A model generated the notes under the pieces. It made no database searches, had not been told where the DNA came from, and saw only the letters and a list, made by a program, of their open reading frames with translations. A stretch of DNA of 56,795 nt from a candidate division Kazan bacterium. GTDB taxonomy: Bacteria > Patescibacteriota > Kazan-3B-28. Position 1 is the first letter of the stretch. Every line of letters begins with the position of its first letter. The stretch covers positions 1 to 56,795 of the forward strand of contig QMNG01000004.1 in NCBI GenBank assembly GCA_003647645.1, in the 5' to 3' direction. The position numbers and the translations under genes are program-made. Of the stretch, positions 50,581-56,795 are shown in pieces.

Positions 50581-50681
50581 TAAAGGAAGGGAATCTGTCT
50601 CGTTGGAAACGCACGAAAACGGGCTGACAGATAAAATAACAAAAACAGCTGTTAACAAACATAGCAAAAATTTCTAACAGG

Positions 50682-51623
50682 ATGAACATTATTGGAAGAC
50701 GCAAAATTTGGTTTACACTCTCAAGCATTTTAGTCACCGCCAGTGTTATAGCGATGATTATATTTGGATTCAGGACCGGTATTGACTTTGCGGGTGGGAC
50801 ACTTATTGAGATCGAAGTCGGAGATATTGATGCTGGGTTGTTGCCAGAGAATGTCGGTTTGGAAAATTATTTAGAATCTGCTTATTTAGAGACGACTGGC
50901 GAGGAGACCGTAGCCCAACCGTCCGGTCCGGCCACTACTTTGGTTGATGATGCCGGCAAAAAGGTTAGTGGAACCCGCTGGATATTTAAAAGTAAGATTA
51001 TTACCAACGATCAAAAAAATGCTTGGATTGAAGCAATTAGCGAAACCTTGCCTAAACTTTCAGAACTGAGATTTGAAATAGTTAGTCCGGCTATTGGCGC
51101 AGAGGTTGTTAATAAAGCGATTTTTGCTGTGGCTTTGGCGGTTATCGCAATTTTACTATATGTAGCTTTTTCGTTTCGCAGAGTGCCCAGGCCAACCAGC
51201 TCGTGGCGGTTTTCTCTGGCAGCGATTGCCGCTCTGGCCCATGATGTTATTATTTTGCTGGGCGCCTACGCAGTTATGGGTTATTTCTTCGGTGCCGAGG
51301 TGGATGGGATGTTTATTGTAGCGCTGTTGACCCTGCTGGGATTTTCTGTACATGACACGATTGTGACCTTTGACAGGTTACGGGAGAATTTAATTAAACG
51401 CGGCGGCTCTGAATTTGAAAAAACTGTTAATGACAGCGTTGTTGAAACAGTTACACGATCGCTTAATACCTCCGTCACTTTGATCTTCGTGTTGTTGGCT
51501 ATGGTATTGATGGGCGGCAGTACGATTACATTCTTTACTTTGGCGCTACTAGTCGGCGTAGCCATCGGAACCTATTCTTCGATCTTTGTGGCAGCGCCGT
51601 TATTGCTACTAGGTAGAAAATAA
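50682..51623 (+). CDS. secF: Protein translocase subunit SecF
   Basis: GIDFAGGTLIEIEV, LGFSVHDTIVTFDRLREN. Confidence 0.96.
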   Translation: MNIIGRRKIWFTLSSILVTASVIAMIIFGFRTGIDFAGGTLIEIEVGDIDAGLLPENVGLENYLESAYLETTGEETVAQPSGPATTLVDDAGKKVSGTRWIFKSKIITNDQKNAWIEAISETLPKLSELRFEIVSPAIGAEVVNKAIFAVALAVIAILLYVAFSFRRVPRPTSSWRFSLAAIAALAHDVIILLGAYAVMGYFFGAEVDGMFIVALLTLLGFSVHDTIVTFDRLRENLIKRGGSEFEKTVNDSVVETVTRSLNTSVTLIFVLLAMVLMGGSTITFFTLALLVGVAIGTYSSIFVAAPLLLLGRK

Positions 51624-51627
51624 GCCC

Positions 51628-51677
51628 GTCATTCCCGCTCCTCTCATCGTCATTTCCGCGCAGGCGGGAACCCAGAC
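51628..51677 (+). repeat. GTCATTCCCGC/GCGGGAA short palindromic repeat
   Basis: CGTCATTCCCGC...GTCATTTCCGCGCAGGCGGGAACCCAGAC. Confidence 0.6.
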
Positions 51678-51693
51678 ATTAAAATATTTTTTT

Positions 51694-51922
51694 GCCACCC
51701 ATTTGCTTGTCCAAACGGGTGGCGCCCAAAAGACACCCTGTTCACAAATTGTGAGCCAATTTAAGCAAAATCACCCTATCTGGATTTAACCGCAAACTCG
51801 TCAGAGCTAAAGCTCTTCCTCAAACAGTGCTCATCCAGAATAGGGTGATTTTACTATTGGCTTACACAATTTGCTCAATGGGAAATGTTTGCTTCGCAAA
51901 GTGGAGGAGGTTTTTATATCTT
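51694..51922 (+). repeat. Structured intergenic element, copy E
   Basis: GCCACCCATTTG-CTTGTC-CAAACGGGTGGC; CAAATTGTGAGCCAAT/ATTGGCTTACACAATTTG; AAAATCACCCTA/TAGGGTGATTTT; CAAACTCGTCAGAGCTAAAGCTCTTCCTCAAACAG; GCTCAATGGG; TTTGCTTCGCAAA; GGAGGAGG. Confidence 0.9.
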
Positions 51923-51924
51923 AT

Positions 51925-51965
51925 CCAATGGCTTAGGGGTTTGCTTTGTAAAGGAGAGGAAATTA
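51925..51965 (+). repeat. 3'-end fragment of a structured element (C-like)
   Basis: CCAATGGCTTAGGGGTTTGCTTTGTAAAGGAGAGGAAAT vs copy C CTCAATGCTAGGGGTTGGCTTTGCCAAATAGAGGAAAT. Confidence 0.7.
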
Positions 51966-51968
51966 TTC

Positions 51969-52168
51969 GGATAATATCTTCCTCTTGGCATTAGCCAACA
52001 ATCGAGCATTGGAGCTCGAATGTCCTGAATCAAGCCAATCGCTTTAATCAGCGTGTTCACTGTTTGAGCGAAGCGAGTTTGGTAATAAGCAGATAAAGCA
52101 ATTGACTTAGATGAATAATGAGAGCGACTGCGGAGGCGGTTTGGGTACTTTGCCAAGACAAAGTACCG
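51969..52168 (-). repeat. Structured intergenic element, copy B
   Basis: Reverse complement nearly identical to both flanks of copy A; central stem replaced (TAAGTCAATTGCTTTA/TAAAGCGATTGGCTTG). Confidence 0.92.
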
Positions 52169-52315
52169 AAAAGAAAGATTGACTGGGAGAGGGTTTTGTG
52201 ATATACAGGAGGTGTCAGCGGATGTGCTGACCCGACGCTGAGGAGGTGGTTTATCCCGCAAGCCCGAAAAATCGGGAACCTCGCAGATAGTCGGTATTGA
52301 AAAAGGAGACTTCAA

Positions 52316-53224
52316 ATGCCACGGAAGTCAATGACAGCTGGTCAGATCAAACAGTTTATCGACTTTGTACGTGCTGTAGTTACTGACTCAAGTATCAGTT
52401 TCGCTCAAGCGCAAGCCCTCATCAGTAACTCCGATCGGGTAGGCCAGTTTAAGCAGGGGTTTAAAAACCTGTTGAACCGGTCCATTCGCAACCCTTCACT
52501 GGAAATAAGGCGACTTAGTGAGCTTGCCCAAGCGGTCATCGATCAACTCCTAAAGCTTGACCCGGATCTAGATTTGAACCCAGAACGGCTTCGATATCTT
52601 GTCAAGCACCCAGAAAACCTCAAGAGTATGCTTGATGAAGCTTTCATTTTTGTGATTCCTGAACTCTATCTCTATCCCATTGTCGTGGATTATGATATAG
52701 ATCTTGAGGAAGCAATCAAGCCGTTCGAGTTCTCCAAGTGCTCTCGCTGCTATCGCTCCTATGTTAGACCAGATATTACGCCCAAGAACTTTCCGACATT
52801 ACAGACAGGAAAAGCCAAGTTGGTCGTAGAATTATTTAGTTCTGCTAACATATTTGATGATGTCAAGAAAATCAAGAAGATGTCTGCGACTCAAGTTCTC
52901 CGGAGACTTGATAAGATAGGATACCGGCCAGCAGAACTGCGCGAACTTCTCGCATTAGCAGTCACACACCCGAAGGTTATGCAGGAACGTCAGATTCTTG
53001 CACTTGGCTCTATTTGGCATGAGATGTGCTGGGACCGATACCACATTCCATTTGTATACGAGCGGAGTAGCGATATGGCAAAAGCCTACGGGACTGTTGA
53101 TGTGCAGCGTGAGCTGGGACTTCTGTCGGAGTATCATAAGATGCCCAGTGTTACCTATTTTTTTGTGCAGGGTGGAAAGGCTCAGTACAGCAGAGATATG
53201 CTGTTCGCTGCCATTCGCAAGTAG
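52316..53224 (+). CDS. Hypothetical protein
   Basis: 302 aa ORF, SD AAAGGAG, own terminator. Confidence 0.75.
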   Translation: MPRKSMTAGQIKQFIDFVRAVVTDSSISFAQAQALISNSDRVGQFKQGFKNLLNRSIRNPSLEIRRLSELAQAVIDQLLKLDPDLDLNPERLRYLVKHPENLKSMLDEAFIFVIPELYLYPIVVDYDIDLEEAIKPFEFSKCSRCYRSYVRPDITPKNFPTLQTGKAKLVVELFSSANIFDDVKKIKKMSATQVLRRLDKIGYRPAELRELLALAVTHPKVMQERQILALGSIWHEMCWDRYHIPFVYERSSDMAKAYGTVDVQRELGLLSEYHKMPSVTYFFVQGGKAQYSRDMLFAAIRK

Positions 53225-53344
53225 TGTGCTTTGAACTTGGCTTTGCTTATGACGGTTCTGCCCTGGCGCTTCTGCTTGTTCAGCAGGCAGATCCCGAGAG
53301 GGATACTGCTTGAGCTTAGTTCTTTGTTCGATTTTGAGTTTTAT

Positions 53345-53376
53345 GGGCGGCCGCCGCAGCGGCCGCCCTTTCTTTT
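53345..53376 (+). terminator. Terminator
   Basis: GGGCGGCCGC-CGCA-GCGGCCGCCC-TTTCTTTTT. Confidence 0.9.
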
Positions 53377-53405
53377 TGCTTTATTGGAAATGGATTTTTT
53401 ATGAA

Positions 53406-53467
53406 ATAATATATACTATAGTATATATTATAGTATATAGCATAGTATATACTATGCTATATACTAT
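53406..53467. repeat. Adjacent perfect AT-rich palindromes (26 bp and 38 bp)
   Basis: 53406-53431 ATAATATATACTATAGTATATATTAT; 53430-53467 ATAGTATATAGCATAGTATATACTATGCTATATACTAT. Confidence 0.9.
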
Positions 53468-53571
53468 TACACAGCATACATAGCACTACAGTGAACAGCT
53501 GTTCATTATAGTGCTTTTGGTAGTATATGTTACTATGTGCCCAACGCTAATTCTTTTATAATAAACCCACG

Positions 53572-55302
53572 ATGGTTATAACTGCTGGGGTAAAATCAGA
53601 AGTTCGTTTTAATGTAGCGGATATACAACAGGATATTCCCGTTTCTTTAAGGGGTTTTGATTTTATCACAGCCCAGTTGTTACTGCAGCGGGGGATTAGG
53701 ACCAAGGAAGCTGCCGATAAGTTTTTGAGTCCAAAACTAGAGGATTTAGGCAACCCGAGTTTGTTCAAAGATCTGGATAAGGCCGTTGCGCGGATTAAGC
53801 GGGCGATAGCCAAGAAAGAGCATATTACTGTATATGGTGACTATGATGTTGATGGTATTACCTCCGCGACTATATTAATTTCTGTGCTTAAAACATTAAA
53901 AGCTATTGTGAATGTCTATTTGCCGGAACGGTTGAAAGAAGGATACGGGTTAAATAAAAAGGCAATTAAAAAACTGCGAGAGAAGGGAACCGACTTGCTG
54001 ATTACAGTTGATAATGGCACCACAAATATTGACGAAATCGCTTATGCCAATAAGCTGGGCATGGATGTAATAGTTGTTGATCATCATCAAATCGGCAACA
54101 AGCTACCCTTAGCCTATGCCTTAATAAATCCACATCGGCCGGATGATGGATATCCAGATAAGAATTTAGCTGCTGTAGGAATAGTATATCACCTCGTGAG
54201 ACGACTCATTGGCGATGGAGCGGCTGTGAAATATTTGGACTTAGTGGCTCTTGGAACTGTGGCCGATGTGGTGCCGCTGATTGGAGACAATCGAATATTT
54301 ACAGTTTTTGGTTTAAAAAAATTAAATAAAACTGAACGGATCGGCTTGAAAGCACTGATTGATGTTGCTTCCCTTAAAGGCAAGGCACTGGGAGCCTACC
54401 ACATTGGTTTTCAACTTGGTCCGCGCATTAATGCGGCCGGGCGGATTGACCATGCTGCTAAGGCATTTGCATTGCTCAATGAAACTGATGAAGCGCGTGC
54501 CTATGATGTTGCTCATGATCTCAATAGTTTGAATACAAAGCGGCAAAAGATGACGGAGCAGATTTTAGAATCGGCTTTGGTTCATGCTGGTGAATGGGAT
54601 AACAAAAAAATAATTATTGTCGGGGATGAGGGCTGGTCGATTGGTGTGGCGGGAATTGTAGCCGGCCGGCTGACCGAAAAATATTCCAAGCCTTCAATGG
54701 TTTTTGAGTATCAGAAGGATATATGCAGAGGCTCTGCCCGAAGTGTTGACGGTGTGCATTTAATTGAGTTGCTGAATAACGTCGATGAGTATATTCAGGG
54801 ATACGGCGGGCACGCTAAAGCTGCCGGCGTAACAATAAAACGAGCCAAATTTGAAGATTTTAAAAAGGCTTTGGAACAGTACGCCTTAACTACGATTCAC
54901 CCGGACCTGCTTAGGCCGAGCGTAAATATTTCTCTGTTAATAGAGCCAAATCTGGCTGATTCTAGGCTGTTTGAGATAATATCCAGATTGGCACCATTTG
55001 GCTTCGGTAATCCCACGCCGGTATTTGGGATGAAAAAGGTAAAACTCGAGAGCTATGATGCCGTCGGCAACGCGGCTTCAATTATTCGGATGATATTTTC
55101 TAAGGGTGAGCAACGAGTTCAAATTACAGGTTTTGATAGGAACGGTGAGTTGATTTTGTCTCTTCAGGAGGGCAGTGAATTTGATGTGGCCTTTACTATT
55201 TCCGGCAGTGAGTGGTCTTCAACCCGGGATAGTCTTAGGTTTGGAGGAAAACCCCGAAAGTTTATAGACAGAAAATTAGTACAGCTCCGGCAGTCTGTCT
55301 AG
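53572..55302 (+). CDS. recJ: Single-stranded-DNA exonuclease RecJ
   Basis: VYGDYDVDGITSATIL, VVDHHQ, NPHRPDD, GPRINAAGRI, YGGHAKAAG. Confidence 0.97.
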   Translation: MVITAGVKSEVRFNVADIQQDIPVSLRGFDFITAQLLLQRGIRTKEAADKFLSPKLEDLGNPSLFKDLDKAVARIKRAIAKKEHITVYGDYDVDGITSATILISVLKTLKAIVNVYLPERLKEGYGLNKKAIKKLREKGTDLLITVDNGTTNIDEIAYANKLGMDVIVVDHHQIGNKLPLAYALINPHRPDDGYPDKNLAAVGIVYHLVRRLIGDGAAVKYLDLVALGTVADVVPLIGDNRIFTVFGLKKLNKTERIGLKALIDVASLKGKALGAYHIGFQLGPRINAAGRIDHAAKAFALLNETDEARAYDVAHDLNSLNTKRQKMTEQILESALVHAGEWDNKKIIIVGDEGWSIGVAGIVAGRLTEKYSKPSMVFEYQKDICRGSARSVDGVHLIELLNNVDEYIQGYGGHAKAAGVTIKRAKFEDFKKALEQYALTTIHPDLLRPSVNISLLIEPNLADSRLFEIISRLAPFGFGNPTPVFGMKKVKLESYDAVGNAASIIRMIFSKGEQRVQITGFDRNGELILSLQEGSEFDVAFTISGSEWSSTRDSLRFGGKPRKFIDRKLVQLRQSV

Positions 55303-55340
55303 CTTAAAGAAGGGCTTTTTAATACAATAACCTTACGAGT

Positions 55341-56606
55341 ATGGGAGTAAAATTTCAAAAACCTAGAGGAACTCAGGATATTCTGCCCAGTGAACAGAAG
55401 TATTGGTATTGGACAGAAGACAATTTTCGCAGTGTTATGCTCTCGGCTGGCTTCGGACGGATCATCACACCGACTTTTGAAAATACTGATCTGTTCGTGC
55501 GCAGCGTAGGCGAAGACACTGATATTGTTTCAAAGGAAATGTATACCTTTACCGATCGCGGGGGAAATAGTCTGACTTTGCGTCCAGAGGGCACTGCCGG
55601 GGTGGTCCGAGCGTATATCGAAAACGGGATGCACAAGGAACCTCAGCCGGTGAAGGTATTTTACTGGGGTCCGGTATTCAGATATGATCGACCGCAGGCT
55701 GGGCGATACAGAGAATTTTGCCAGCCCGGTTTGGAGATGTTCGGGGAGCAAGATCCGATTGTTGATGCGCAAGTGATTGCGCTAATGATGAAATTTTATC
55801 GGAAAATCGGTCTCAAAGATTTGGTAGTCAAAATAAATAGCATCGGTGATATAAAAGGCCGGGCCAAAATGCAAAAGGCGCTGGTGGACTTCTTATCAGC
55901 TCACCGGCGAACACTTTGTGCCGAATGCAAACGACGGATGATTCAGAACCCGATGAGGGTACTGGATTGCAAGGAAAAGAAATGCCAGCCGGTTATAGAG
56001 GAAGCTGGTGGAGTACTGATTGATAATTTAAATACTGCCTCCAAGGAACACTTTACCAAAGTGTTGGAGTATCTGGACGATATGGGTGTTGAGTACGAAC
56101 TTGATCATCGGTTAGTCAGGGGGCTTGATTATTATACTCATACGGTTTTTGAAGTAGTTGCAAAAAATGGGGGCCTGTCAATTGGCGGTGGTGGCAGATA
56201 TGACGAATTAGTGAAGATGTTAGGCGGTCCGGCCACACCGGCTATTGGATTTGGGGTCGGTTTGGACCGAACGATCGATTTGTTGAAAAAACAGAATGTG
56301 GCTGTTCCCGAGGTGGTGTTCAGCGATGTGTTTATAGTTCAACTTGGCGATGAAGCTAAAAAGAAGGCAATTAGAGTAATTGACCAACTGGACGAGGCAG
56401 GCTACCGAGTGGCGCATGCGCTGGGGCGAAGCAGCATTAAATCCCAACTTAGGGTGGCTAATCGATTAGGCACTAAGATAGCGATAATTATTGGTGAACG
56501 TGAAGTACACGACAAAAGCGTGATTATCCGTGATTTGTCCGATAGTACCCAAGAATCTGTCTTGGACCGTGACTTAATTAAGATGCTTAAGAAAAGAATC
56601 CAGTGA
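55341..56606 (+). CDS. hisS: Histidyl-tRNA synthetase
   Basis: PRGTQDILPSE, TLRPEGTAGVVRAYIE, RYREFCQPGLEMFG, VRGLDYYTHTVFEV. Confidence 0.97.
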   Translation: MGVKFQKPRGTQDILPSEQKYWYWTEDNFRSVMLSAGFGRIITPTFENTDLFVRSVGEDTDIVSKEMYTFTDRGGNSLTLRPEGTAGVVRAYIENGMHKEPQPVKVFYWGPVFRYDRPQAGRYREFCQPGLEMFGEQDPIVDAQVIALMMKFYRKIGLKDLVVKINSIGDIKGRAKMQKALVDFLSAHRRTLCAECKRRMIQNPMRVLDCKEKKCQPVIEEAGGVLIDNLNTASKEHFTKVLEYLDDMGVEYELDHRLVRGLDYYTHTVFEVVAKNGGLSIGGGGRYDELVKMLGGPATPAIGFGVGLDRTIDLLKKQNVAVPEVVFSDVFIVQLGDEAKKKAIRVIDQLDEAGYRVAHALGRSSIKSQLRVANRLGTKIAIIIGEREVHDKSVIIRDLSDSTQESVLDRDLIKMLKKRIQ

Positions 56607-56688
56607 ATTTTCTTAGGAATTTAATAAACGGACTGACGAATTAATTTAAAAATAAAAGCGAGTGTACATAGTATAAGTTGCCAGCGGG

Positions 56689-56795
56689 ATGAATGACGAT
56701 AAATGGGGAGAAATCTTAGACAGAGTTGAAGAAAAGTTTGACGTAGTTGATAGTGGAAAGGAAATATTAGAAGACATTCCAAATGCTTTTGTCGA
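56689..56795 (+). CDS. Hypothetical protein, truncated by window end
   Basis: ATG then open frame MNDDKWGEILDRVEEKFDVVDSGKEILEDIPNAFV. Confidence 0.5.
   Translation, partial: MNDDKWGEILDRVEEKFDVVDSGKEILEDIPNAFV

Noticed and set aside
51914-52315. 133-aa minus-strand ORF
   Set aside because: Covers element B and the leader of the 52316 gene; no SD or independent coding evidence

Overview
This 56.8 kb window is dense, mostly + strand bacterial chromosome. Gene content, small proteins, a 16S gene with no 23S nearby and many tRNAs with encoded CCA suggest a Patescibacteria/CPR-type genome; this placement is inference. It carries housekeeping genes: dnaK (C-terminal fragment), dnaJ, recO, xer recombinase, LCP, htrA, rsmD, comEA-like, recG, tyrS, PBP1A, tig, purA, clpP, holB, rplK/rplA, a dTMP-synthesis cluster, rplJ/rplL, tgt, manC, secD/secF, recJ and hisS. 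There is one 16S rRNA gene and six intact tRNAs (Ile, Ala, Leu, Thr-GGT, Tyr, Thr-TGT). I saw no CRISPR array, transposase or phage module. The strongest unexplained signal is a family of about 200-250 nt structured intergenic elements. There are six or seven copies plus a fragment. They share a hexaloop hairpin, a long central stem whose sequence is replaced between copies while pairing is kept, an apical hairpin flanked by AAACTC...CAAACAG, a (C)TC(C)AATG motif and a TTGGC-TTY-GCCAA hairpin. Most lie directly 3' of genes in the same orientation. The second strongest is a tRNA-Ile gene interrupted twice, with a complete tRNA-Ile inside the anticodon-loop insertion; removing both inserts leaves an exact 77-nt tRNA. 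Others are a two-domain class III cyclase with ADCY10-like architecture, tRNA-tail duplication next to tRNA-Ala, covarying trailers after two tRNA-Thr genes, a 55-aa ORF missing from the ORF track, and long AT palindromes upstream of recJ. No database or folding program was run.
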